Below are positions 35,116 to 43,398 of a DNA stretch of 64,000 nt, piece after piece; within the stretch, counting starts at the first letter, position 1, and each line of letters opens with the position of its first letter. The stretch is from Streptomyces indicus (lineage in GTDB: Bacteria; Actinomycetota; Actinomycetes; Streptomycetales; Streptomycetaceae), in assembly GCF_900100315.1 (NCBI RefSeq), contig NZ_FNFF01000007.1:202750-266749 (forward strand). Direction: 5' to 3'. The notes under the pieces were generated by a model. It did not search any database and was not told the DNA's origin. It saw only the letters and a program-made list of their open reading frames with translations. The translations under genes were made by a program, and so were the position numbers.

Positions 35116-35787
35116 TCAGCTCCCGCCGCCGGCGCGCACCAGACCCGTCTCGTACGCGAGCACCACGACCTGCACCCGGTCGCGCAGCCCCAACTTGGTG
35201 AGGATGCGGCCGACGTGGGTCTTCACCGTCGCCTCGGACAGGACCAGGCGCGCGGCGATCTCGCCGTTCGACAGGCCCTGCGCCACCAGGACCATGACCT
35301 CGCGCTCGCGGCCGGTGAGCAGCTCCAGCTCCTTCTGCGGCGGCTGCGCGCCCGTGTGCGGCAGCATCGGCGCGAAGCGGTCGAGCAGGCGGCGGGTGGT
35401 GGACGGGGCCACCACCGCGTCGCCGCTGTGCACCGAGCGGATCGCGCCGAGGAGTTCGGCGGGCGGCACGTCCTTGAGCATGAAGCCGGAGGCGCCGGCC
35501 TTCAGGCCCGAGAAGGCGTACTCGTCGAGGTCGAAGGTGGTCAGGATGAGGACCTTCGGCGGGTTCTCCTGCTCGCAGATGCGGCGGGTGGCCTCCACGC
35601 CGTCCAGCTTCGGCATGCGCACGTCCATCAGGACCACGTCCACCGCCGTGGCCCGCAGCACCTCCAGCGCCTCGGCGCCGTCGCCGGCCTCCGCGACCAC
35701 CTCCATGTCCGGCTGCGCGGCCAGCACCATCCGGAACCCGGTGCGCAGCAGCACCTGGTCGTCGACGAGCATCACGCGGATGGTCAT
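35116..35787 (-). CDS. NarL/LuxR-type response regulator
   Basis: A 223-residue regulator: receiver with acidic pair VDDQ, phospho-Asp in VVLMDVRMPKLDGVE, Thr and Lys in TTFDLDEYAF and MLKDVPPAEL; and LuxR helix-turn-helix LTGREREVMVLVAQGLSNGEIAARLVLSEATVKTHVGRIL. The ATG at 35787 has AAGGAA 5 nt upstream. It lies downstream of the sensor kinase across a 120-bp G-rich, repeat-like spacer (35788-35907). Its targets are unknown, but the coupled TmrB-like gene suggests antibiotic or envelope stress. Confidence 0.92.
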   Translation of the reverse strand: MTIRVMLVDDQVLLRTGFRMVLAAQPDMEVVAEAGDGAEALEVLRATAVDVVLMDVRMPKLDGVEATRRICEQENPPKVLILTTFDLDEYAFSGLKAGASGFMLKDVPPAELLGAIRSVHSGDAVVAPSTTRRLLDRFAPMLPHTGAQPPQKELELLTGREREVMVLVAQGLSNGEIAARLVLSEATVKTHVGRILTKLGLRDRVQVVVLAYETGLVRAGGGS

Positions 35788-35907
35788 GGGGTTCCTTCCG
35801 GGGACTTCGGGCGAGGGACAAGGGGCAGAGGAGCAGGGGCAGAAGAGCAGGGGCAAGAGGCAGGGGTCAAGGGCCAGGGCCCAGGGGGCAAGGGCCAGTG
35901 ACAGGTG

Positions 35908-37110
35908 TCAGTGGGCCGGTTTGAGAGGCAGCAGGGCGCTGATGCGGAATCCTCCGCCGGGACGCGGCCCGGCGTCCAGGGTGCCGCCGACCATGCCGAC
36001 CCGTTCGCGCATCCCGATCAGACCATGGCCGCGCCCGTCGGCGCCGCCGTCCTCGTACAACTCGTGCGGCGCTCCCTTGCCGTCGTCCTCGACGAGCAGG
36101 CCGAGACCGTCGTCGAAGTAGACGATGCGCACGCTCGCCCCGGCGTGCGGGCCGCCGTGCTTGCGGGTGTTGGTGAGGGCTTCCTGGACGATGCGGTACG
36201 CCGTGAGCTCCACGCCGCTGGGCAGCGGCCGCGGTGTCCCCTCGATCTTGAAGTCGACCGTGAGTCCGGCCTCGCGGCACTGGCTGACGAGGTCGTCGAT
36301 CTGCTCGACATCGGGCTGCGGCACGTACTCGCCGCCCTCGGCCGGCTCCCCCGTGCGCAGCACGCCGAGCAGCCGGCGCATCTCGGCCAGCGCCTGGCGG
36401 CCGGTGCCCGAGATGGTCTCCAGGGCCTTCTTCGCCTGGTCGGGGGCCTGGTCCATGACATACGCGGCGCCGTCGGCCTGCACCACCATCACCGACACGT
36501 TGTGCGCGACGACGTCGTGCAGCTCGCGCGCGATCCGGGCGCGCTCGGCGGCCACGGCCACCTTCGCCTGCGCCTCGCGCTCCTGCTCCAGGCGGGCCGC
36601 GCGCTCCTCGAGCTGGGCGAAGTAGGCGCGGCGGGTGCGCAGCGAGTCGCCGAGCACCCAGGCGAGCAGGAACGGGACGATGAGCATGCCCGCGATGAAG
36701 ATCTTGCCCGCGGTGCTGGCCTGCTGCTCCTGCCAGCGCATCTGCGCGAGCGGCGAGGCGACGACGGCGCCGCCGAGTGCGAAGCGCCGCGCCCAGGTCA
36801 CGTCGCGCGTGGCGACCGTATAGATGATCACGAGCATCGCGAAGTTCGAGATCATCACGTCGGTGTCGGTGATCAGCTGGAACAGACCGCCGGCCGCCGA
36901 CAGGAGCAGCATCTTCTCGGGGGCCCGGCGGCGCAGGGCGATGACGACGCACTGCACGAGGGCGAGCAGCACCGTGATCGCGTCCGGGTCGCGGCCCTGC
37001 TGACCGGCCTCCGTGGCGAGTCCGAGCGCGGTCACCCCGAACAGCACGACAGCCCAGAAGCTGTCGACACCGGTGGGGTGTCTGCGGAGGAAGTCGTAGA
37101 GGCGCTGCAC
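35908..37110 (-). CDS. Sensor histidine kinase (NarL-partner, HisKA_3 type)
   Basis: A 400-residue kinase. Five or six hydrophobic helices occupy residues 15-165, followed by a coiled linker (RAARLEQEREAQAKVAVAAERARIARELHDVVAHNVSVMVV) containing the HisKA_3 phospho-His, and an HATPase domain (AYRIVQEALTNTRKHG, VEDDGKGAPH, GRGHGLIGMRERV). GTG 37110 is chosen by similarity of the start VQRLYDFLRRH; a TACGCT sequence at 37118-37123 would make its message leaderless. GTG 37137 is the alternative. Confidence 0.92.
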   Translation of the reverse strand: MQRLYDFLRRHPTGVDSFWAVVLFGVTALGLATEAGQQGRDPDAITVLLALVQCVVIALRRRAPEKMLLLSAAGGLFQLITDTDVMISNFAMLVIIYTVATRDVTWARRFALGGAVVASPLAQMRWQEQQASTAGKIFIAGMLIVPFLLAWVLGDSLRTRRAYFAQLEERAARLEQEREAQAKVAVAAERARIARELHDVVAHNVSVMVVQADGAAYVMDQAPDQAKKALETISGTGRQALAEMRRLLGVLRTGEPAEGGEYVPQPDVEQIDDLVSQCREAGLTVDFKIEGTPRPLPSGVELTAYRIVQEALTNTRKHGGPHAGASVRIVYFDDGLGLLVEDDGKGAPHELYEDGGADGRGHGLIGMRERVGMVGGTLDAGPRPGGGFRISALLPLKPAH

Positions 37111-37289
37111 GTAACCCAGCGTAGAGAGAAGCAGCACGTGCTGGGGTCAACCGCTGGGGCGATACGTGGTGAGGCCGCCTACTCCCCAAGGTGGAGGCGC
37201 CCACCGACCCGCAGCGGACAACCTGCCGCCGCCCGGCCCTGTCCTAGGCTGAACCGGCACGCGGACGACGAGAAACCGAGGTGAGCGGC

Positions 37290-37979
37290 GTGGCCGAGAC
37301 CGCCGACAGCGGGCAGCTCCAGGACCTCATGGCCGAGCTGGCCGCGCTCGATGACCCCAAGGTGCGCGCCGTGAACGAGAGGCACGGCGACGACCACGGC
37401 GTGAACCTCACCAAGCTGCGCGCCGTCGCCAAGCGCCTGAAGACCCAGCAGGACCTCGCGCGCGAGCTGTGGGCCACGGACGACACCGCGGCCAGGCTGC
37501 TCGCGCTCCTGGTCTGCCGGCCGAAGGACTTCGGCCGGGACGAGCTGGACTCGATGCTGCGCGCGGCCCGTACGCCCAAGGTGCAGGACTGGCTGGTCAA
37601 CTACGTGGTCAAGAAGAGCAAGCACGCCGAGGCGCTGCGCCTGGCCTGGACGGACGACCCGGATCCGGTGGTCGCGAGCGGCGGCTGGGCGCTGACCGCC
37701 GACCGCGTGGTGAAGAAGCCGCAGGGCCTGGATCTCGACGGGCTGCTCGACGTGATCGAGGCGCAGATGCGGGACGCCCCGGACCGGTTGCAGTGGGAGA
37801 TGAACAACACCCTCGCCCACATCGGCATCGAGCACCCCGCCCACCGGGCCCGCGCCCTCGCCATCGGCGAGCGGCTCAAGGTGCTCGAGGACTACCCGAC
37901 CTCGCCGGGCTGCACCTCGCCGTACGCGCCGGTGTGGATCAACGAGATGGTCCGCCGCAAGGAAGCCGCGGGCAGCTGA
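37290..37979 (+). CDS. AlkD-like DNA alkylation repair HEAT protein
   Basis: A 229-residue all-helical protein that resembles the AlkD/AlkC glycosylase family (HEAT-like repeats). The segment KLRAVAKRLKTQQDLARELWATDDTAARLLALLV matches the family signature around the LRxIAK and ELW motifs, and WALTADRVVKKP and LQWEMNNTLAHIG follow. AlkD excises cationic alkylated bases. GTG 37290 is preferred over 37281, because GAGGTGAG lies before it. It is alone on its strand between the sensor kinase and the bPH2 genes. Confidence 0.75.
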   Translation: MAETADSGQLQDLMAELAALDDPKVRAVNERHGDDHGVNLTKLRAVAKRLKTQQDLARELWATDDTAARLLALLVCRPKDFGRDELDSMLRAARTPKVQDWLVNYVVKKSKHAEALRLAWTDDPDPVVASGGWALTADRVVKKPQGLDLDGLLDVIEAQMRDAPDRLQWEMNNTLAHIGIEHPAHRARALAIGERLKVLEDYPTSPGCTSPYAPVWINEMVRRKEAAGS

Positions 37980-38034
37980 CCCCGGCCGAAGCAGCGGTCG
38001 GGGCACCGGCCGGGAGCGATACGGACAGCGGGTG

Positions 38035-39471
38035 TCACGCCCCCTGCTGCCCCGACATCCACCGGTCGGGAGCGGCCGTCCGGCGTCCCGTGCGCGAGCG
38101 CTCGGCCTGGGACTCCAGCAGCTCGGCGGCCTCGGCCGAGGGCCGCAGCCGGGCCGCGACCGAGGTGTTGGCGCCGGTCTCGACGTGCACGTCCGCCACA
38201 CCCTGGCGCCGCATCCACGGCCCCTGGATCAGCCGTACGCTCTGCACCTTGGCGTGCGGGACGAGGGACAGCTTCCGGCGCAGCCGGCCGTGCCGGGCGG
38301 CGAAGACGGTGTCGGTGACCGCGAGCCCGTAGCCGCGCCACCACAGCGGTACGCACCACCGCGCCGAGGACGGCGGCCGCGACAGCGCGCCCGTGGCGGG
38401 CACCACGACGCCCGGCAGGATCCGCTCGATGACCTCCGCGGCCACCGCGCGGGGCGCCACCGGGACGAGCACGTCGTTGGAGGACCCGGCCACGTCCAGC
38501 TCGATGCGCACCCACCCGCGCCGCCGCCACAGCAGCGGCTCCACGACATGCACGGTCTGCACCCGGCCCGGCGGCACCGTCTCGTGCGCCTTGTCGAGCA
38601 GGCCGTGGTCGAGCCGCAGCCCGTCCGGGGATGCGCCCACCGTCCAGTCGTACTCCTTGATGAACCGACCCACACTGCTCGCGCCCGCCGCCCCGAGGAG
38701 CGGCAGTCCCGTGCCGATGACCAGCGGAATGGACTGCGTGGCGAACCACAGCAGGACGGGCACGGTGATCCCGGTGACCGCCCACGCCCACATCCCGCCG
38801 GACAGGACCAGCGACATGGCGAGCATCTGCGGCGGTACGTGGAGCAGCACCGCGGCCGGCGCTTCGCCCACCTCGCGGGCGCGCTCGGGCGCGAACCCGG
38901 CCGCGCGGGCGAGCAGTTCGGCGCGCAGGGCGCGGGCCTCGGGCTCGCCGAGGTAGGCCAGCTCGTCCTTCTTGTCGGTGCCGATGACGTCCAGCTTCAG
39001 CTTGGCCACGCCCAGGAAGCGGGCGAGCAGCGGCTGGTTGAGGTCCACGGCCTGGAGGCGGTCGAGCCGGATGTGGGCGGTGCGGCGGAAGATCAGGCCC
39101 GTACGGATACGGAGCTCGGTGTCGGTGACCGAGAAGTGCGTGAACCACCAGCTGAGGAAGCCGTAGAGCGAGGCGGCGATCAGGAGCGCGCCCGCGGCGA
39201 GCAGGATCGTCTCGGCGGCGAGGTCGGAGACCCTGCGGTAGGCCCCGTCCGGGTCGTGCACGGCCCAGCCCGCACCGACCGCGACCGGCGCCCAGGCGCG
39301 GCGCAGCGGGGTGACGGGGTGCAGCCGGCGCTCGACGGCGGTGGACTCCGCGGCGTCCTGCACCCCGTGCTGCCCGCCCACAGCCTCGCCGGACTCCTGC
39401 TGCCCGCCCACAGCCTCACCGGACCCTTGCGGCCCGCTCACGGTCTCACCGGACTCCTGCTGCCCGCTCAC
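38035..39471 (-). CDS. bPH2 (YdbT-like) membrane protein
   Basis: A 478-residue protein with a 40-residue tandem-repeat start (four 10-residue units like SGEAVGGQQE) followed by hydrophobic helix pairs and three bacterial PH-like (bPH2, DUF304) domains: TELRIRTGLIFRRTAHIRLDRLQAVDL, SPDGLRLDHGLLDKAHETVPPGRVQTVHV and VFAARHGRLRRKLSLVPHAKVQSVRL. B. subtilis YdbT and YdbS are such a pair and are associated with resistance to bacteriocins. It overlaps the ydbS-like gene by 4 bp (GTGA). Confidence 0.85.
   Translation of the reverse strand: MSGQQESGETVSGPQGSGEAVGGQQESGEAVGGQHGVQDAAESTAVERRLHPVTPLRRAWAPVAVGAGWAVHDPDGAYRRVSDLAAETILLAAGALLIAASLYGFLSWWFTHFSVTDTELRIRTGLIFRRTAHIRLDRLQAVDLNQPLLARFLGVAKLKLDVIGTDKKDELAYLGEPEARALRAELLARAAGFAPERAREVGEAPAAVLLHVPPQMLAMSLVLSGGMWAWAVTGITVPVLLWFATQSIPLVIGTGLPLLGAAGASSVGRFIKEYDWTVGASPDGLRLDHGLLDKAHETVPPGRVQTVHVVEPLLWRRRGWVRIELDVAGSSNDVLVPVAPRAVAAEVIERILPGVVVPATGALSRPPSSARWCVPLWWRGYGLAVTDTVFAARHGRLRRKLSLVPHAKVQSVRLIQGPWMRRQGVADVHVETGANTSVAARLRPSAEAAELLESQAERSRTGRRTAAPDRWMSGQQGA
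39370..39471 (-). repeat. 30-bp minisatellite in the ydbT-like start
   Basis: A 30-bp unit (plus-strand CTGCTGCCCGCCCACAGCCT...) is repeated about 3.4 times at the 5' end of the ydbT-like gene, encoding ten-residue repeats and preserving frame. Confidence 0.75.
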
Positions 39472-39998
39472 AACCCCGCCGATCGTGCCTCGCCCAGCTC
39501 GGTCAGGCGGTCGCGGAGGCGTTCGGCCTCGGCCGGGTCGAGGCCCGGGATCGTGGCGTCGGTGGCGGCCGCCGCCGTGTGCAGCTGGAGCGAGGCGAGC
39601 CCGAACTTCCGCTGGAGCGGCCCCGATTCCACCTCCACGAGCTGCATCCGCCCGTACGGGACCACCGTCTCCTCGCGCCACATCACGCCGCGCTGGATCA
39701 GCAGGTCGTCCGCGCGCTCGGCGTACCGCCACGAGCGCCAGTTGCGCCCGAGCATCGGCCAGCCCCACACCAGGAAGAACCCGGGGATCAGGGCGAACAG
39801 CGCCCACCCGGGTCCGGCGAGCAGCCCGAGCAGCAGCCCGGTGGCGGCCGTGACCGGCACCAGCCACAGCACAAGGAGCAGCCGGCGCAGCCGCAGCATC
39901 GCCTCCGGGAGCCCCTGCCAGACGGGCTCCTCGCGCGCGGGCCGGTCCTCGCGCTCAGTGGGGCCCGCGGGCCCCGCGTCCTCGGCCGAGCCCGTCAT
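39468..39998 (-). CDS. bPH2 (YdbS-like) membrane protein
   Basis: A 176-residue protein: a charged start, two membrane helices (LLLVLWLVPVTAATGLLLGLL and WALFALIPGFFLVWGW) and one bPH2 domain (LLIQRGVMWREETVVPYGRMQLVEVESGPLQRKFGLASLQL) ending DAERLRDRLTELG. Together with the following YdbT-like gene it forms the usual YdbS/YdbT pair. ATG 39998 is used; a GTG at 40019 is in frame. Only 54 bp separate it from the divergent nuoD2. Confidence 0.85.
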   Translation of the reverse strand: MTGSAEDAGPAGPTEREDRPAREEPVWQGLPEAMLRLRRLLLVLWLVPVTAATGLLLGLLAGPGWALFALIPGFFLVWGWPMLGRNWRSWRYAERADDLLIQRGVMWREETVVPYGRMQLVEVESGPLQRKFGLASLQLHTAAAATDATIPGLDPAEAERLRDRLTELGEARSAGL

Positions 39999-40052
39999 CC
40001 CCGTATCCCCTGCCTTCACGCGTACCACCCTACGTACGAGAGACTGTTCGCC

Positions 40053-41204
40053 ATGAGTCCCAAGACGGAGACCATGGTCGGAATCGGCGGCGCGGCCGAG
40101 AGCACCGACATGGTGCTCAACATCGGCCCGCAGCACCCGTCCACGCACGGCGTCCTTCGCCTGAAGCTGGTGCTCGACGGCGAGCGCATCGTGCAGGCCG
40201 AACCGGTGATCGGCTATATGCACCGCGGCGCCGAGAAGCTCTTCGAGGCGCGCGACTACCGGCAGATCGTGATGCTGGCCAACCGCCACGACTGGCTCTC
40301 CGCCTTCTCCAACGAACTGGGCGTGGTCCTCGCGGTCGAGCGGATGCTCGGCATGGAGGTCCCCGAGCGCGCGGTGTGGACCCGCACGCTGCTCGCCGAG
40401 CTGAACCGCGTCCTCAACCACCTGATGTTCCTCGGTTCGTACCCGCTCGAACTGGGCGGAATCACCCCGGTCTTCCATGCCTTCCGGGAGCGCGAGGAGC
40501 TCCAGGCGGTCATGGAGGAGGTGTCCGGCGGCCGGATGCACTACATGTTCAACCGCGTCGGCGGCCTCAAGGAGGACCTGCCGCTCGGGTGGACGCAGCG
40601 GGCCCGCGCCGCGGTTGCCTCGGTGCGCTCGCGGATGGACGTCTACGACAAGCTCGTGCTCGGCAACGAGATCTTCCGCGGCCGCACCCGCGACATCGGC
40701 GTGCTCACGCCCTCGGCGGTGCACGCGTACGGGGTGAGCGGGCCGATCGCCCGCGCTTCCGGGGTGGACTTCGACCTGCGCCGCGACGAGCCGTATCTCG
40801 CGTACGGCGAGCTCCAGTCGGTGCTCAAGGTGGTCACGCGCGAGGAGGGCGACTGCCTGGCCCGCTTCGAGTGCCTCCTGGAGCAGACCCACAACTCCCT
40901 GGACCTGGCCGACGCCTGCCTGGACCGGATGGCCGAGCTGGCGCCCGGGCCGATCAACCAGCGCCTGCCGAAGGTGCTCAAGGCCCCCGAAGGCCACACG
41001 TACGCCTGGACCGAGAACCCGCTCGGCATCAACGGCTACTACCTGGTCTCCAAGGGCGAGAAGACCCCGTACCGCCTCAAGCTCCGCTCGGCCTCGTACA
41101 ACAACATCCAGGCGCTCATCGAGCTGCTGCCCGGGACGCTGGTCGCGGACATGGTCGCGATCCTCGGGTCACTCTTCTTCGTCGTCGGCGACATCGACAA
41201 GTAG
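40053..41204 (+). CDS. nuoD2: Orphan NADH-quinone oxidoreductase subunit D (NuoD2)
   Basis: The 383-residue protein is the 49-kDa/NuoD (Nqo4) homologue, the quinone-site subunit of complex I, but no other nuo gene is present. It shows LNIGPQHPSTHGVLRL (His28 and His32), GYMHRGAEKL (Arg58, equal to bovine NDUFS2 Arg85), and a conserved C-terminus ending SLFFVVGDIDK. At the position of the quinone-ligand tyrosine (bovine Tyr108) it has Trp81 (NRHDWLSAF). It lacks an N-terminal NuoC fusion. The gene overlaps the convergent methyltransferase by 36 bp. Confidence 0.9.
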   Translation: MSPKTETMVGIGGAAESTDMVLNIGPQHPSTHGVLRLKLVLDGERIVQAEPVIGYMHRGAEKLFEARDYRQIVMLANRHDWLSAFSNELGVVLAVERMLGMEVPERAVWTRTLLAELNRVLNHLMFLGSYPLELGGITPVFHAFREREELQAVMEEVSGGRMHYMFNRVGGLKEDLPLGWTQRARAAVASVRSRMDVYDKLVLGNEIFRGRTRDIGVLTPSAVHAYGVSGPIARASGVDFDLRRDEPYLAYGELQSVLKVVTREEGDCLARFECLLEQTHNSLDLADACLDRMAELAPGPINQRLPKVLKAPEGHTYAWTENPLGINGYYLVSKGEKTPYRLKLRSASYNNIQALIELLPGTLVADMVAILGSLFFVVGDIDK

Positions 41205-42218
41205 CGCGTCCGGAGAGACGGGTCCCGCGGGCTGCAACAGCCAGCCGAAGTCGCCGAGGCCGCCGGGCGCGGTGAGCTCGGCGGCCTCGCCGGTGCTCGC
41301 GAGTGCGCGCACGTAGGCGGCCGGGTCGGTGCTCGCGAGCGCGAGCGGCGGCCGCCCGGCGCGCAGGCCCAGCGCGTGCAGGGCCTCGCGCTGCGTCAGG
41401 AGTACGGCGCCGGGGCGGGCGCAGGCGTCGAGCGCCACGTGGGCGGTGATGTCGCAGGAGCCGTCCGGCACGGGACGGCACTCGCGGCCCTCGCGGAACC
41501 CGGTGAGCGTCCCGAACGGCGGCCGCTGCGCCTGCTCGTGCGCGTAGTCCACGGCCACGGCGAGGCCGCCGCGCACGGCCCGTACCGCCTCCGCCCAGGC
41601 CTCGTCGCGCGGGCGGCCGATCTCGGCGCGGCTGCCGGGCTCGTCGCCGAGCGGCCACCAGCGCGCGAGCCAGTCCCGGTCCGGTCCGTCCGGCAGCGGC
41701 TCGCCGAGGGTCTCGGTGCCGTCCTCCTCCGATACGAGGACGAGGCGGGGGATGCCGTGCTCGTCCACCTCGACGACGTCGACGGGCACGTTGTCTAGCC
41801 ATTCGTTGGCGAAGAGCAGGCCGTCGACCTCCGCGGGGATCTCGTCGGTCCACTCGATGCGGCCGTCGTCGAACCCGGCCGGCCGGGGTGCCCGCTCCAC
41901 GGCGTACGCCCTCGTGCGGGCGGCCACCTCGGGGGGCAGCGCGTCGAGCACACCGCGGGTCAACTCCGCGCGCCCCGCGCCCACATCGATGAAGTCGAGC
42001 GGGTCCGGGCGGCCCAGGGCCCGGTCGACCCGGGTGAGCAGGGTGGCGACGGCGCGGGCGTAGAGCGGGGAGGCGTGCACGGAGGTACGGAAGTGGGCGG
42101 CGGGGCCGTCCGGCCGCAGGTAGAAGCCGCCGGGGCCGTACAGGGCCCGCTCGGTCGCCGCGCGCCAGCCGCGGGGGTCAGTGCTCACCGGGTTCACCGG
42201 GTGAGTATCCACCGCCAC
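41169..42218 (-). CDS. SAM-dependent methyltransferase, MidA/NDUFAF7-like
   Basis: A 349-residue class I methyltransferase resembling COG1565 (MidA, NDUFAF7). It opens with YGPGGFYLRP and HFRTSVHASPLYARAVATLL, has the SAM motif FIDVGAGRAELTRGVL, the post-motif Glu (AVERAPRP), and GLLFANEWLDNVPVDVV with the family's NELLDA-like site. In mitochondria NDUFAF7 dimethylates Arg85 of NDUFS2. Here it converges on the nuoD2 orthologue of NDUFS2, sharing 36 bp. GTG 42218 is the start used; 42188 is an alternative. Confidence 0.78.
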   Translation of the reverse strand: MAVDTHPVNPVSTDPRGWRAATERALYGPGGFYLRPDGPAAHFRTSVHASPLYARAVATLLTRVDRALGRPDPLDFIDVGAGRAELTRGVLDALPPEVAARTRAYAVERAPRPAGFDDGRIEWTDEIPAEVDGLLFANEWLDNVPVDVVEVDEHGIPRLVLVSEEDGTETLGEPLPDGPDRDWLARWWPLGDEPGSRAEIGRPRDEAWAEAVRAVRGGLAVAVDYAHEQAQRPPFGTLTGFREGRECRPVPDGSCDITAHVALDACARPGAVLLTQREALHALGLRAGRPPLALASTDPAAYVRALASTGEAAELTAPGGLGDFGWLLQPAGPVSPDALLVDVADDEEE

Positions 42219-42260
42219 CCGGGAGGGCCGGCAGGCGAGGCCGTCCCCGCCGCGTACGGG

Positions 42261-42335
42261 TCCTCAGGACATCGCGGACCGCAGCCCCGCCACGTACGCA
42301 TCCTCAGGACATCGCGGACCGCAGCCCCGCCACGT
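42261..42335 (-). repeat. 40-bp-period duplication of a gene 3' end
   Basis: 35 identical base pairs occur at 42261-42295 and 42301-42335 (both start TCCTCAGGACATCGCGGACC). The right copy encodes the last residues and stop of the coiled-coil gene, the left copy is the same sequence beyond its stop. Confidence 0.85.
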
Positions 42336-43284
42336 CGATCTGCTCGGTCTCGTCGTGGGCCGTGAGGTCGATGACCTCGCCCACCGCGCGCTCGGCGGCG
42401 GCCTTGGACTTGAACTCCCCCTCGGCCTCGGCCTTGTGCAGCGCCAGCGCCTCCGCGCCCACCACGTCCGCGAGGTCCTCGTTCTGCACCGCTTCGATCT
42501 GCGCGGCGCCGCCGCCCGTCTTCGTGCCGAAGAAGTCGAAGCCGCCGATGAGCGGGCGGCGCACCGGCGTGTGCGGCACCACGGCGGCCGCGGGACGCGT
42601 GGCCGGGTGCAGGGCGGCGGCCGGGCGCTCGTGGGCGACGGCCGCCTCGGGCTTCCCCTCCGCCGTCGCCTCCTCGGACGCCGTCCCCGGTGCGGGGCCG
42701 TCACCCGAAGTGCGCTGCTGTGGCACCCGTGCCAGCTTGTCCAGCGCCGCGTTCGCCTTGAGGTAGAGCGAGACGGTGCCGCGCGGTGCGCCGTCCGCGT
42801 CCGCCGGCGGCAGCGCCTTCGCCGGCGCGGAGGCCTCGATGGCCAGCCGGCGCCGGCCTTCGAGGGCGCTGGCACGCTCGGTCTCGGCCGTCGCGTACCG
42901 CCGCAGCAGCGCCGCGTGTTCGCCGCGCAGCGCGGCCAGTTCGCCCCGCTTCGCCCGCAGTCGGGCCTCCAGCTTGGCGCGCAGCTCGCGCGACTCGTCG
43001 AGGTCCGTCTCCAGCTCGGCCACGCGCTCTTCGTGCTTCCACTCGTCGCTCGCGCGCGCCCGGGTCAGCTCGGCCACCTGCTTGCCGGCGAGCCGGTCCC
43101 AGCGGCGCATGACCACGGCGCCGGTCACGGCGGAGGCCGCCGCGACGCCGGCGAGCAGGCGCAGCACCAGGGTGTCGGGAACCAGCCAGGCGCTCGCCGC
43201 GGCGACGACCGACACGGCGGCGACCGTCGACGGGGGAAGCAGTCGGTGCAGTGGGGGGGAATGGCGGTGGCGTCCACGTGGCAT
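42304..43284 (-). CDS. Membrane-anchored coiled-coil protein, function unknown
   Basis: A 326-residue protein with two hydrophobic segments near the N-terminus (VAAVSVVAAASAWLV and LRLLAGVAAASAVTGAVV), a long heptad-rich coil (RVAELETDLDESRELRAKLEARLRAKRGELAAL, about residues 75-140), a Pro/Ala linker and a small C-terminal segment (IGGFDFFGTKTGG, EVIDLTAHDETEQID). I do not recognise it. The topology suggests a membrane scaffold. It is upstream of the MidA-like gene on the same strand and follows the osmolyte transporter. Confidence 0.7.
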   Translation of the reverse strand: MPRGRHRHSPPLHRLLPPSTVAAVSVVAAASAWLVPDTLVLRLLAGVAAASAVTGAVVMRRWDRLAGKQVAELTRARASDEWKHEERVAELETDLDESRELRAKLEARLRAKRGELAALRGEHAALLRRYATAETERASALEGRRRLAIEASAPAKALPPADADGAPRGTVSLYLKANAALDKLARVPQQRTSGDGPAPGTASEEATAEGKPEAAVAHERPAAALHPATRPAAAVVPHTPVRRPLIGGFDFFGTKTGGGAAQIEAVQNEDLADVVGAEALALHKAEAEGEFKSKAAAERAVGEVIDLTAHDETEQIDVAGLRSAMS

Positions 43285-43398
43285 GGCCAGAAATTTACCG
43301 CGCGTAAGGCCCGGTCGGACCCCCGCCCGGCAATCTGTTCCCTTCCGGTTACTCAACTTCGCAAACGGAACTCGGCCACCCCTACTCCCCCGCCGCGC

